This document shows positions 50,434 through 59,371 of a stretch of 64,000 nucleotides of DNA, in pieces. Where the stretch lies: NCBI GenBank assembly GCA_021734785.1, contig JAIPIF010000005.1, positions 1 to 64,000 of the forward strand, in the 5' to 3' direction. The notes below the pieces were generated by a model. It saw only the letters and a list, made by a program, of their open reading frames with translations, was not told where the DNA came from and searched no databases. Origin of the DNA: Candidatus Altimarinota bacterium. Lineage in GTDB: Bacteria > Patescibacteriota > Gracilibacteria > UBA4473. The first letter of the stretch is position 1; the number at the start of each line of letters is the position of its first letter. The translations under genes were made by a program, and so were the position numbers.

Positions 50434-52047
50434 ATGTCCCTGCTCGACCAGCTGCAAACCGCCCTCCAGTCGCACACAAATGTGCAGGAAAACCTGTCAC
50501 GAGAAGAACTGATCCAAAGGGTGCTCGATCAAAAAGAGGCCGTAGAAACGCCTTCAGGCGCCCTCCTCACCTGGACCCCGCCGGAGTCGACCGGACGAAG
50601 CCCCAAAGACACCTTTATCGTCCAGCATGGCGACGCAGCGGAAAATGTCGACTGGACCTCTCCTGCCGCCAATCCAATGAATCCACAGGATTTTGACGAA
50701 CTCTGGGAAACGGCGGTCACCTCACTCAAAGAAAAAGAAAAACTGTTTGTCCTCGACCGAGTCATCGGCGCAGATGCCAAAACCGCACTGCCTGTCAGCG
50801 TCGTGACCGACAAATCTCTCCCCTGTGTGTTTGGGGATAACATGTTTCGTCCGGTGCCGGAGGGGGTCGGAAATTCGGTGCTCGCGGAGAAAAAATTTAC
50901 CGTGCTCTCGCTCCCGTACGACAAAATCCCGGTGGGGCGACTACGGGAAAATTCTGACATTTGTGTCGCGATGGATTTTGAGCGAAATCTGGGGCTGATC
51001 ATCGGCTCAGCGTACCAGGGGACCTTGAAAAAAATGATGTTTACCGTGATGAATTATTTTTTGCCAGAGGAAGGTGTCTTGCCCCTGCACTGCTCGGGAA
51101 ATGAAGGGAGCGACGGAGACACGGCGTTGATCCTCGGACTGTCGGGGACGGGCAAAACGACGCTGTCGGCCGACCCCTCTCGGGCACTGCTTGGCGACGA
51201 TGAGCACAGCTGGAGCGACGAGGGCGTGGCCAATTTTGAAAACGGCTGCTACGCCAAACTGATTGACTTGAATCCTGCCAAGGAACCCGAGATCCACCGG
51301 ATCGTATTTGCGGAGAAAAAGCCCGTGCTGGAAAACGGGGTCATCATCGAAAATGCATTGATGTATCCAGACGGAACCTTTGATTTAACGGATGATCGCC
51401 TCACGGCAAACTCGCGCACGTCCTACAAATTGGATCGGCTCAAAAATTTCAAGCCTTCAAGCGTGGGAGACCATCCCAAAACAATCCTCTTCCTCACCGC
51501 CGACGCAAACGGCGTCCTCCCGCCGGTGTCCAAGCTCGATCCCAATCAGGCGATGCTGTGGTTTCTCATGGGGTACACGAGTAAACTCGCGGGAACCGAG
51601 ACCGGCATCACCACCCCGAAATCCACTTTCTCCCGATTTTTTGGGGAACCGTTTATGCCGCGGAAACCCGAGCACTACACGGATTTGTTGAAAGAAAAAA
51701 TGCAGACCCACGGCGCCAGTGTGTACTTGATCAACACCGGCTGGAGCGGCGGCGCGTACGGCGAGGGCGCGCGAATGGACATCGCGATCACCAGAAATAT
51801 TGTCGATGCGGCCCTGTCAGGAAAACTGGAAAATGTTGAGTACCGCACGGATGGACGATTTCACGTGCAGGTGCCGGAAACGTGTCCCGGAGTGGAACGG
51901 GAAATTTTGGATCCCAAAAGCACTTGGGCAGACCCAGATGCGTTTGAAAAAAGAGCCGACCAGCTCGCTGCTGATTTTGCGGCACATTTTGACCGAAACT
52001 TCAGCCATCTGCCAGAAGAAATTCGACGCGAGTGCCCGGGGAAATAA
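50434..52047 (+). CDS. pckA: Phosphoenolpyruvate carboxykinase (ATP)
   Basis: 537 aa. Converts oxaloacetate plus ATP to phosphoenolpyruvate and CO2. The P-loop (kinase-1a) is LGLSGTGKTTLSADPSRAL at about residue 236, and LLGDDEHSWSDEGVANFENG is kinase-2/metal site. CSGNEGSDGDTALI precedes it. NSRTSYKLDRL and the adenine-binding INTGWSGGAYGEGARMDIAI are typical of the ATP-dependent family, while GTP enzymes differ there. Length is normal. With pyruvate phosphate dikinase at the right end and two aminotransferases, it suggests gluconeogenic flux from amino-acid carbon. Confidence 0.96.
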   Translation: MSLLDQLQTALQSHTNVQENLSREELIQRVLDQKEAVETPSGALLTWTPPESTGRSPKDTFIVQHGDAAENVDWTSPAANPMNPQDFDELWETAVTSLKEKEKLFVLDRVIGADAKTALPVSVVTDKSLPCVFGDNMFRPVPEGVGNSVLAEKKFTVLSLPYDKIPVGRLRENSDICVAMDFERNLGLIIGSAYQGTLKKMMFTVMNYFLPEEGVLPLHCSGNEGSDGDTALILGLSGTGKTTLSADPSRALLGDDEHSWSDEGVANFENGCYAKLIDLNPAKEPEIHRIVFAEKKPVLENGVIIENALMYPDGTFDLTDDRLTANSRTSYKLDRLKNFKPSSVGDHPKTILFLTADANGVLPPVSKLDPNQAMLWFLMGYTSKLAGTETGITTPKSTFSRFFGEPFMPRKPEHYTDLLKEKMQTHGASVYLINTGWSGGAYGEGARMDIAITRNIVDAALSGKLENVEYRTDGRFHVQVPETCPGVEREILDPKSTWADPDAFEKRADQLAADFAAHFDRNFSHLPEEIRRECPGK

Positions 52048-52086
52048 ATTTGCGTTCGATCGAATTTTTTTGAACAATCGCAGGCG

Positions 52087-52830
52087 ATGCCCCAGCCCAA
52101 TCTCTTCACATCTCCCGATGAAATTGCGGAGATACAGAAACAAGAAGAATCCACACAGAGCGTGAAAATCCACGACAGCTGGAAACAGGTGTTGCGGGAA
52201 GAATTTGGCAAGCCGTATTTTCTCGAGTTGCGGGAATTTTTAAAAATAGAACGCCAAAACGGGCAAGAAATCTATCCCCCCGGAAATCAAATTTTTGCAG
52301 CGTTTGACCGCTGTCCGTTTGAAAAAATAAAGGTCGTGATCTTGGGCCAGGATCCGTATCATGGAAAAGGCCAGTGTCACGGCCCGTGTTTTTCGGTCAA
52401 TCCAGGGGTAAAAATTCCACCGAGTCTGCAAAATATTTTTCAGGAGTTGAAACGAGAGTTTCCCGATTTTGAAATTCCAAAAAGTGGCGACCTCCGCGCC
52501 TGGTGTGACCAGGGGGTGCTCATGCTCAATGCCACCCTCACCGTCCGCGCTCGACAACCCATGAGTCACGCCGGACACGGCTGGGAGGAGTTTACCGATG
52601 CGGCCATCGGAGCCGTGAATGAAAAACTGGAGAATGTGGTGTTTCTTCTCTGGGGACGGCATGCACGAGCGAAAAAAAATCTGATCGATACAAAAAAGCA
52701 CCACATCCTGGAAGCCGCGCATCCCTCCCCTTTCTCGGCAAACAACGGATTCTTTGGCTGCAATCATTTCAAAAAGACCAACGAAATCCTGGAGTCGTGT
52801 GGCAAAGAAAAAATAGTCTGGCAAACTTGA
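52087..52830 (+). CDS. ung: Uracil-DNA glycosylase (family 1)
   Basis: 247 aa. Removes uracil from DNA. Catalytic motif VVILGQDPYHGKGQCHGPCF (Asp in GQDPYHG, about residue 88; canonical GQDPYHGPGQAHGL), PPSLQNIFQELKREF, LMLNATLTVRARQPMSHAGH (uracil-binding Asn), LLWGRHARAKKNLI and AAHPSPFSANNGFFGCNHF (HPSP loop with catalytic His). The very N-terminus MPQPNLFTSPDE contains QPNLF, which fits a sliding-clamp binding motif like that at the N-terminus of nuclear UNG2. It follows pckA by 39 bp. Confidence 0.95.
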   Translation: MPQPNLFTSPDEIAEIQKQEESTQSVKIHDSWKQVLREEFGKPYFLELREFLKIERQNGQEIYPPGNQIFAAFDRCPFEKIKVVILGQDPYHGKGQCHGPCFSVNPGVKIPPSLQNIFQELKREFPDFEIPKSGDLRAWCDQGVLMLNATLTVRARQPMSHAGHGWEEFTDAAIGAVNEKLENVVFLLWGRHARAKKNLIDTKKHHILEAAHPSPFSANNGFFGCNHFKKTNEILESCGKEKIVWQT

Positions 52831-52863
52831 TTTTTGTTTGAAAATATGTTTTAAGAGGTGTCG

Positions 52864-53763
52864 ATGCTGAAAATAAAGCTCCACCCCGAAGAAACAGGAC
52901 GATTTCGAGAGTTTTGTGATGGTCTCAAAAAATTCATAGAGCAAGGGAAACAACCAGAGGAAGAAATCAAAAATCAAGCGATGATTGATGATCTTTTTCG
53001 CACTACACGAGAAGATATTTTTGTCTTGATGGGGACAGAGTTTAACGAGGAAAATGCCCCATTTGTGTATTCTTCAGCTCTGGAGGCTTCTTTTGATCGA
53101 TCGTTGGAAAAAATAAAAAAGATCCGCCTTCCGTATAGACTCACCAATAAAAATTCCTGGTATCTGAGATCAGATGCAGGAAAACATCGAGAAAAACTTA
53201 ATATTCCGCCGGAAAAGGCTTTTACCGTTGTGGGGCACAGCTTTCCGGCGAAACACATCATGGCCCTTGATCTCTCTCATCGATCATTGTCCGTGAGCCC
53301 AGAGTTCCGAGGGCGGGGTATTGCCTCCCTCCTTTTTGCGACACTCAATCGGGTATACGGAGTACTCAAAGAAGACTGTGCACAAGCCTGCTCTCTTCAA
53401 AAATTCCTCACTTTGCATGATTATTCTCCGCGAGAAATACGAGCAGGACGACAAACTATAAGAATTCATCCTTCAAAAATTGCTGATATTTGTTCTGCTC
53501 TGACGGTAAATTATCCAGAACGGAATTTTGATGATCGAAATCCTCTCCTTCACGAGACAAAATACTTTCACCCGAAAGCCCCTTTTTTGGTGCGTTTCGA
53601 GCACGCTCCGGAGGAAAACCAGAGACGTATTTCTACCAGTCCGATTGCCCAAGAATTGGCCGATTTTATTCGTGATGCAAATACATCTGCGGAGCATTTT
53701 GAATCGGCCAGGAAAAATATTGATTTTTTTGAAAAACTAAAAGCCCATTTCGAGACCGATTGA
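52864..53763 (+). CDS. GNAT-like acetyltransferase-domain protein
   Basis: 299 aa from the ATG at 52864. This is one of the few genes with a Shine-Dalgarno-like AGAGG 5 nt before the start. The centre contains HIMALDLSHRSLSVSPEFRG followed by RGIASLLFATLNRVY, the motif A (V-x-P-x-F-R-G-x-G-I/V-A) acetyl-CoA site of GNAT enzymes. The flanking 120-residue N-terminal and C-terminal parts are not recognised. The acceptor is unknown. Its AT-richer codons differ from pckA and ung upstream. Confidence 0.6.
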   Translation: MLKIKLHPEETGRFREFCDGLKKFIEQGKQPEEEIKNQAMIDDLFRTTREDIFVLMGTEFNEENAPFVYSSALEASFDRSLEKIKKIRLPYRLTNKNSWYLRSDAGKHREKLNIPPEKAFTVVGHSFPAKHIMALDLSHRSLSVSPEFRGRGIASLLFATLNRVYGVLKEDCAQACSLQKFLTLHDYSPREIRAGRQTIRIHPSKIADICSALTVNYPERNFDDRNPLLHETKYFHPKAPFLVRFEHAPEENQRRISTSPIAQELADFIRDANTSAEHFESARKNIDFFEKLKAHFETD

Positions 53764-53794
53764 TTTTTTTTGAAAAACCAGGAAAATCACAGTG

Positions 53795-54199
53795 ATGAAA
53801 AAATTCATGATCGGTCTCGTGTGTGCATTTTTGCTTGCTGGATGTTCGCTCCCCTGGGGAGGCAGTGAAACAACTGGGCCGGATACAGAGATGCCGATGG
53901 GGCAAGAAAATTCTGAAAAAAATGAAGCCGAAATCGATGCTGTCGCGCCGGAGGAAATGGGACAGCCTGCATTTGAGGGGGAAATTTCGGTGGACGGATT
54001 TTTTATTGATTATGGTGAAAATGGTCTGATCCTGAGCCACGAGGCAAATGAGGAATTCCAGCAAGTGCTGAGCACCAACCCAATTTTGTCGGCCGAAATT
54101 GACGATGGCATTCTGCGATTTACCGAGGTGACCGAAAATATGGAGGAAATAAAAATGGTCAATCTCCAGGCCTTTGTGGAGTTTTTGAATCAGGAATGA
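53795..54199 (+). CDS. Putative lipoprotein
   Basis: 134 aa from the ATG at 53795. MKKFMIGLVCAFLLAGCSLP holds a lipobox (LAGC), so the product should be lipid-anchored outside the membrane. A Pro/Glu-rich linker follows, then a small domain with ISVDGFFIDYGENGLILSHE and AEIDDGILRFTEVTENMEEI. No family recognised. It lies 13 bp upstream of cca, whose own -10 element overlaps this gene's end. Confidence 0.72.
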   Translation: MKKFMIGLVCAFLLAGCSLPWGGSETTGPDTEMPMGQENSEKNEAEIDAVAPEEMGQPAFEGEISVDGFFIDYGENGLILSHEANEEFQQVLSTNPILSAEIDDGILRFTEVTENMEEIKMVNLQAFVEFLNQE

Positions 54200-54205
54200 T
54201 ACCAT
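54200..54205 (+). promoter_or_regulatory. cca -10 hexamer, leaderless-type spacing
   Basis: TGA-TACCAT (extended -10), 7 nt CGCGGTG, then the ATG at 54213. It starts right after the upstream gene's TGA stop (54197-54199). Confidence 0.5.
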
Positions 54206-54212
54206 CGCGGTG

Positions 54213-55544
54213 ATGAAACCCACGGCAAAACAGCTGGTCAAAAAACTGCAGGATGCTGGACACCGGGCCTTTTGGGTGGGCGGATGTGTGCGGGATTTGG
54301 TATTGAAACAAGAACCAAAAGACTTCGACATCGCCACCTCAGCCAAGCCGGAGGAGATTGAGACACTCTTTGAAAAATCCTATCCGATCGGAAAAAAATT
54401 CGGCGTGATTTTGATCGAAGAAAATGGCCACCATTTCGAAGTCGCGACCTTTCGCTCGGACAGTGAGTATTCCGATGGACGCCGCCCCGACGCGGTACTG
54501 TTTTCGAGTGCGGAGGAGGATGCCGCACGGCGCGATTTCACGATCAATGCGATTTTCTTTGATCCGGTGAAGGAGGAATTTTTTGATCCCCAGGGCGGAC
54601 GCAGTGATCTCAAAAAAGGACTGCTCAAATTTATCGGCGACCCGGAAAAACGTATTCGGGAAGATTTTTTACGCCCGCTGCGAGCCGTGCGATTTCGCAA
54701 CCGATTTGGCCTGGAGTACGATCGGAAAACGAAGGAGGCGCTCATCAAACACGCTTCGCTGGTGGTAGATGTGAGTGGCGAACGCATTCGTGATGAGCTG
54801 AACAAAATTATTGAACATAAATCAAGGGTCTCGGCACTCCGAGATTTGAAAAAATTTGAAATGCTGGACAATCTGATCCCGGAGCTAGATCAGCTAGAAA
54901 AGGTCCCCCAGTCACCCAATCATCATTCCGAAGGAAATGTCTGGGAGCACACGCTCCTGGTGCAGGAGACTCTCGATTCTGATGCAAGCCCGGAGCTCCG
55001 ATGGGCTGCACTGCTGCACGATCTGGGAAAAGCCAAAACAATCACGTATGAAGGAACGCGCATTCGTTTTCCCGATCACCAGGAGCACAGTGAGGCACTG
55101 GCAAAACAGGTCTGTGAGCGACTGAAATTCAGCAAAAAATCCACGGACAAAATTATCTGGCTCATTGCCCACCACCACCTCTTCGATCAGTGGGACGCGA
55201 TGAAGCTCGTGACGAAACTCGAATATTTTGACCACCCGCATTTTCTCGATTTGATGGAATTGCATCAAGCGGACTTAAAAGGGTCCGTCCCCGAGGAGGA
55301 GACCACCAAAAAACGGGACGCACAACAGGTAGAAAAACTCGAGAATGACTACCAGTACGCCCTGCAAAATAAACTGCTCCCCTCACACAAAAACGAACTC
55401 CTCTCCGGCGATGAAATTGTGAAAATTTCTGGACAAAAGCCGGGGCCAAAAATTGGCAAGATCAAGGACGCACTCCGAAAACTCCAGCTCGAGGGAACGA
55501 TCTCCTCCCGAGCCGAAGCTCTCGATTGGTTGCGAAATCGGTAA
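54213..55544 (+). CDS. cca: CCA-adding enzyme / poly(A) polymerase family nucleotidyltransferase
   Basis: 443 aa. Adds or repairs the 3' CCA end of tRNAs. The nucleotidyltransferase head has FWVGGCVRDLVLKQEPKDFD (GGxVRD and DxD metal site), FEVATFRSDSEYSDGRRPDA, ARRDFTINAIFFDPVKEEFF (RRDxxxNA) and EDFLRPLRAVRFRNRFGLEY. A C-terminal HD domain follows (EGNVWEHTLLVQETL, ALLHDLGKAKTI, IAHHHLFDQWDA), as in class II bacterial enzymes with added phosphohydrolase activity. All four tRNA genes in the window already encode CCA, so the enzyme's role here may be mainly repair. Confidence 0.92.
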   Translation: MKPTAKQLVKKLQDAGHRAFWVGGCVRDLVLKQEPKDFDIATSAKPEEIETLFEKSYPIGKKFGVILIEENGHHFEVATFRSDSEYSDGRRPDAVLFSSAEEDAARRDFTINAIFFDPVKEEFFDPQGGRSDLKKGLLKFIGDPEKRIREDFLRPLRAVRFRNRFGLEYDRKTKEALIKHASLVVDVSGERIRDELNKIIEHKSRVSALRDLKKFEMLDNLIPELDQLEKVPQSPNHHSEGNVWEHTLLVQETLDSDASPELRWAALLHDLGKAKTITYEGTRIRFPDHQEHSEALAKQVCERLKFSKKSTDKIIWLIAHHHLFDQWDAMKLVTKLEYFDHPHFLDLMELHQADLKGSVPEEETTKKRDAQQVEKLENDYQYALQNKLLPSHKNELLSGDEIVKISGQKPGPKIGKIKDALRKLQLEGTISSRAEALDWLRNR

Positions 55545-55546
55545 AA

Positions 55547-55843
55547 CTACCAGCGGTTTCCACCACCGTGAGAATCACGGCGAGGAGGTCGCTCTTCTTT
55601 TGGTCGAGCAAGGTTGACGCGCATTTCACGTCCCAGCAGGTCGGCTCCGTCCCCCAGTTTGATAGCTTCCTGAGCTTGATCTTCATCGGCCATCTCCACG
55701 AAACCAAAGCCTTTTGATCGGCCGGTATCGCGCTCCATGATTACCGTGACGGAAGTGACTTCACCCGCTTGAGAAAAAAATTGTCGCAGGTCGTCATCCC
55801 GGACAGCGTAGGCAAGATTGCCAATGTACAGTCTGTTTTGCAT
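55547..55843 (-). CDS. RNA-binding protein with one RRM
   Basis: 98 aa. A single RNA-recognition motif: RNP2 RLYIGNLAYAVRDDDLRQFF and RNP1 GRSKGFGFVEMADEDQAQEA (aromatics at the usual RNA-contact positions). A short Arg/Gly/Pro tail PPRRDSHGGGNRW follows. Such single-RRM proteins occur in cyanobacteria, Bacteroidetes and some CPR; they probably bind single-stranded RNA. A TACACT -10 lies 29 bp upstream on this strand. It ends 2 bp from the stop of convergent cca. Confidence 0.9.
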   Translation of the reverse strand: MQNRLYIGNLAYAVRDDDLRQFFSQAGEVTSVTVIMERDTGRSKGFGFVEMADEDQAQEAIKLGDGADLLGREMRVNLARPKEERPPRRDSHGGGNRW

Positions 55844-55905
55844 GAGAAAAGTTAAAAAATGTACTCGCGAAGTGTAGCGATCTATTGGAGAAAAGCAAAA
55901 GATTT

Positions 55906-56553
55906 TTATTTTTGCTCACATCCCACCGCAAAACGTTCCCCGTTTTGTGCAGCGGTCGCCTCTGTCGCGAGAAAAAACAAACTCTCTGCCACCTCTTCTG
56001 GAAGATCTGGCCTTCCTTTTGGCAGTCGATCGCACAGCATCTTCAGTCGCTCAGCGGGAATCTGGTGAAGCATATCTGTCTGGACTGGCCCCGGCGTGAG
56101 ACACACGGAAATTAATTTGGGAAAGAGGAGTGCAAAAGATTGGGTCACGTTTACAAGTGCTGCTTTTGTCGCTCCGTACCAGATGTCTGGATGTCCGGTG
56201 TCTGCTGCCACAGAAGCAACTGAAACAATCCGTCCCCCCGCTGACATTCTGAGGGCAAATGCTTTGGTTAGTTCCACGGGGGCGATCAAATTGACAGCCA
56301 ATTCAAACTCCCGCTCGGCGTTCATCACTCCCGCGTTGTTGATGAGGACATCGATGGCACCGATTTTTTGAGCAAATGCTGGAATGTCTGAAACCTGAGA
56401 GAGGTCAAATATCTCTGCTATAAAATTCGGATGGTCGATTTTATTTTCAAAATGTCGCGCCACCCCGATGACTTTCCATCCCTCGGCAAGAAATTTTTTG
56501 GCCGTTTCTCGACCAATCCCCCGGCTGGCACCGGTGATAAATGCGGTTTTCAT
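55906..56553 (-). CDS. Short-chain dehydrogenase/reductase
   Basis: 215 aa Rossmann-fold oxidoreductase. MKTAFITGASRGIGRETAKK contains the TGxxxGIG NAD(P)-binding motif. DVLINNAGVMNAE holds the NNAG motif, and IVSVASVAADTGHPDIWYGA plus TKAALVNVTQ holds the catalytic Ser and YxxxK. The substrate is unknown; the family acts on alcohols, sugars and acyl carriers. It overlaps the serS stop by 4 bp, so it is expressed with serS. Confidence 0.93.
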   Translation of the reverse strand: MKTAFITGASRGIGRETAKKFLAEGWKVIGVARHFENKIDHPNFIAEIFDLSQVSDIPAFAQKIGAIDVLINNAGVMNAEREFELAVNLIAPVELTKAFALRMSAGGRIVSVASVAADTGHPDIWYGATKAALVNVTQSFALLFPKLISVCLTPGPVQTDMLHQIPAERLKMLCDRLPKGRPDLPEEVAESLFFLATEATAAQNGERFAVGCEQK

Positions 56554-57836
56554 TTTTTCACCTCAATCACCTCAAACCCACAGTACGGCTGCAGGGCTTT
56601 TGGGATCTGAACCGAGCCATCCTCCTGCTGAAAATTTTCGTAGATCGCCACGATGGCCCGCTGGATCGCGATCGCTGTGGCATTCAGCGTGTGGACGAGT
56701 TCTTTTTCTCCGGAAGAGTTTTGAAATTTCGTGCGTGTCCGACGGGACTGAAAGTCCGTACAGTTGCTGCAACTCGTGACCTCGCGGTACTTCTTTTGCG
56801 ATGGAATCCACGCCTCGATATCAAACATTTTCGCATCCGACCAGGCGATGTCTCCGGTGCAGTTTTGGACCACGCGGTACGGGATTTTCAGGTCGTTCCA
56901 AATCTCTTTTTGGAGCTCGAGCATCCGCTGATGCTCCTCCTCGGATTTTTCAGGGTGGGAAAAGAGAAACATTTCGAGTTTTTCAAACTGATGCACCCGG
57001 ATGATGCCGTGGGTGTCCTTGCCGGCGGCCCCCGCCTCCCGACGAAAACACGACGACCACCCGCAGTACCGCAGCGGGAGCCTTTTTTCGGGGAGAACTT
57101 CTTGCCGGTGAAAACTACACAGCACATGCTCCGCCGTCCCGATCATCGACAGATCATCGTCGGGGAAGGTAAATTTTTCTGGTGCGTCGAGCGCGTTGGC
57201 AAGTGTCCCCGCGGACTTCCCCGCCTCGTGCACGGTCTGGCCGCGGATCATCATCGGCGGGATCACTGGGGTAAAACCGGCTTTTTGAAGTTTTTCGAGG
57301 GCAAATCGCTGCAGCGCCCACTCCAGGAGCGCTCCCTTGCCCCGGAGAACAGCAAACCGTGCGCCGCTCGTCTGCCGGGCCGTCTCGATATCGATCGTGC
57401 CCGTGAGCGAACCAATTTCCACGTGATCACGCGGGGAAAATTTAAATTTCGGAGGGGTACCAACTTTTTCCAGTTCTTGGTTCGACGTTTCATCTTTTCC
57501 AACAGGAACATCCTCGAACGGCAGATTTGGGAGAGAGTACAAAAGTTGTTCGAATTTTGCCTCCACCTGCTCCAATTCTTGCTCCGCTTCCTTTCGTCTT
57601 TCGGAAACTGATTTCATCTGCGTGAGAAGCGCTTCTTTTTCTGCACCGGTCAAATTTGGAATTTTTTTGGACACTTCGTTTTGAGTGGCTTTGTCCGACT
57701 CGGTCTGCTGAATTAACTCCCGGCGACGTTCATCTGTAGCAAGAAGATCCTCGATTTGTGAGGCCGAGATTCCCTTTTTGGAGAGCGCCTTTTTGAAGAA
57801 GTCAGGATCGTGACGAATGGATTTGAAGTCAAGCAT
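56550..57836 (-). CDS. serS: Seryl-tRNA synthetase
   Basis: 428 aa from the ATG at 57836 (MLDFKSIRHDPDFFKKALSK), the usual family start. An upstream frame extension would cover the promoter. The N-terminal antiparallel coiled-coil arm that clasps tRNA-Ser runs to about residue 105 (SVSERRKEAEQELEQVEAKF). Class II motifs: motif 1 FTPVIPPMMIRGQTVHEAGK, motif 2 YCGWSSCFRREAGAAGKDTH and GIIRVHQFEKLEM, motif 3 LNATAIAIQRAIVAIYENFQ. It heads a two-gene operon with the SDR. Confidence 0.96.
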   Translation of the reverse strand: MLDFKSIRHDPDFFKKALSKKGISASQIEDLLATDERRRELIQQTESDKATQNEVSKKIPNLTGAEKEALLTQMKSVSERRKEAEQELEQVEAKFEQLLYSLPNLPFEDVPVGKDETSNQELEKVGTPPKFKFSPRDHVEIGSLTGTIDIETARQTSGARFAVLRGKGALLEWALQRFALEKLQKAGFTPVIPPMMIRGQTVHEAGKSAGTLANALDAPEKFTFPDDDLSMIGTAEHVLCSFHRQEVLPEKRLPLRYCGWSSCFRREAGAAGKDTHGIIRVHQFEKLEMFLFSHPEKSEEEHQRMLELQKEIWNDLKIPYRVVQNCTGDIAWSDAKMFDIEAWIPSQKKYREVTSCSNCTDFQSRRTRTKFQNSSGEKELVHTLNATAIAIQRAIVAIYENFQQEDGSVQIPKALQPYCGFEVIEVKK

Positions 57837-57861
57837 GAGAATGGCTACAATAACGTCTCGC

Positions 57862-57890
57862 AGTGTACGGCTTCTGATGGGGAGGGTCAA
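57862..57890 (-). promoter_or_regulatory. serS promoter
   Basis: Minus strand: -35 TTGACC (57890-57885), a 17-bp spacer, -10 TACACT (57867-57862), giving a leader of about 20 nt to the ATG at 57836. Confidence 0.75.
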
Positions 57891-57917
57891 CTTTGTTGGA
57901 AAAGTTGACACAAAAAC

Positions 57918-57946
57918 TTGATTGTTTTAAAAAAATGTTGTACAAT
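57918..57946 (+). promoter_or_regulatory. Promoter of the DHH-like gene
   Basis: -35 TTGATT (57918-57923), a 17-bp spacer, -10 TACAAT (57941-57946) preceded by TTG. It lies back to back with the serS promoter, 28 bp away. Confidence 0.75.
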
Positions 57947-57969
57947 GCCCCCTTGCCTTCAAGAAATCA

Positions 57970-59352
57970 ATGAAACATTCTCCCAAAAGCCAAGCCCGGA
58001 CCCTGCTCTCACATGCAGAAAAAGTCCTGATCGTCGGATCCACCGAGCCTGCCATCGACCACGTAGCGGGCATGCTGGCACTGCAGACACTTCTCAAAGT
58101 ACAAAAAAAAGAAGTCCATTCTGTCCTGCCGGCTTCCCTGCCTGAGGGCAGTGATTTTTTGCCGGAGGTGAAATCTATTCAAAAAGAACTTGTGGATTCG
58201 GGCAATCTGATCGTTTCGCTCTCAACCAAAAATGCTCAGGTCGCAGACGTGCGTCAGGAGCACCGCGAAGGAGTGATGGATCTGGTGATCTCCGCCAAAA
58301 ATGGAAAATTTTCGCTCGACTGCGTGGATGTGCGTCCGCACACAGGAAATTTTGATGCCATTGTCATTATCGGAGCTGACAGCTTGGAAGATTGCGGAGA
58401 AATCTTTTCAAAAAATCCGGAACTTTTTTCTGATGTACCGGTAATCAATATTTCTGTCTCCGCGGGCAATGAATTCTTTGGAAAAGTAAATCTCGTGGAT
58501 GCGGCGGCCTCATCGGTGTGTGAAGTACTCGCTGATCTCGCCCTGGCAGACGAGACGTGGGCCAAGACGATTGACAAAAATCTAGCCACTACCCTCCTGA
58601 CAGGCATTCTTGGGGAAACAGAAAGTTTTCTCTCGGGCAGTACATCGGCTCGATCGTTTGAGCTCGCGGCAGTACTCCAAGAACTCGGCGGCGATCAGGC
58701 AAAAGTCATCGAGCATCTTTTCAAAGAAAAAACCCTCAAAAATCTGCGCGTCCTCTCGCGCCTGCTCAATACCCTCAATGTCGATGAAACTCACCGCCTG
58801 GGCTGGACACGGGTCAACCAATCTGATTTTGAGCTGATCGATGCCAAACCTGGCGACATCGATGGCTGGATCGACCAGCTGCTGCGGCATGTCAACGGCA
58901 CGGATTTCGTCGCGATGTTTGTCGAGGAGGAAGACAAAACCACCGTCCTGATTCGCAGCAACGCGGATGCTTTTGACCTCTCCGAGCTAAAAACGCTGGA
59001 AATGGGACAGTGGAAACGCGTGCGCCGCGGGGTCAATCTGGAATTTCCCGGCCAATCAATCGCCGATATCCAAAGTTCCCTGCTCCGAGAACTTGCCAAT
59101 TTTCAGGAAGCGAGACTCTCGCTGGAGCGCGGGCAGCCGATCGAAAAAAAGAAGTGTATTCCCACCCCGCCCACTCCCCCGACACTGCCGCTGAAAGCAG
59201 AAGAAAAACCGGGCGAACCCATCGCACCCAAAAATGTGCCGTTTGAGACCCAGGGAAGCGAAAAGAATTCAGCGGGAAAAGAGCCCGGCGAAAAACCAGA
59301 GACCAAAAAACCAGTCGAGAAAACCTCCCCCGGCCCCAGCTGGCTGAAGTAG
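57970..59352 (+). CDS. Degenerate DHH-family phosphoesterase-like protein
   Basis: 460 aa. The layout follows the DHH/DHHA1 family (NrnA, RecJ-like). VLIVGSTEPAIDHVAGMLAL stands where active members have HxxPDGDAxGSxLAL. DAIVIIGADSLEDCGEIF is the second Asp motif. VPVINISVSAGNEFFGKVNL replaces the DHH motif (D-H-H is now N-I-S) but keeps the N-x-x-F-G that follows, then VDAAASSVCEVLADLAL. Most metal ligands are therefore lost and the protein is probably not a standard nuclease. The C-terminus (about 390-460) is a Pro/Lys/Glu-rich disordered tail. Preceded by a strong consensus promoter. Confidence 0.65.
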   Translation: MKHSPKSQARTLLSHAEKVLIVGSTEPAIDHVAGMLALQTLLKVQKKEVHSVLPASLPEGSDFLPEVKSIQKELVDSGNLIVSLSTKNAQVADVRQEHREGVMDLVISAKNGKFSLDCVDVRPHTGNFDAIVIIGADSLEDCGEIFSKNPELFSDVPVINISVSAGNEFFGKVNLVDAAASSVCEVLADLALADETWAKTIDKNLATTLLTGILGETESFLSGSTSARSFELAAVLQELGGDQAKVIEHLFKEKTLKNLRVLSRLLNTLNVDETHRLGWTRVNQSDFELIDAKPGDIDGWIDQLLRHVNGTDFVAMFVEEEDKTTVLIRSNADAFDLSELKTLEMGQWKRVRRGVNLEFPGQSIADIQSSLLRELANFQEARLSLERGQPIEKKKCIPTPPTPPTLPLKAEEKPGEPIAPKNVPFETQGSEKNSAGKEPGEKPETKKPVEKTSPGPSWLK

Positions 59353-59371
59353 AAATTAATTATTTCCAAAC

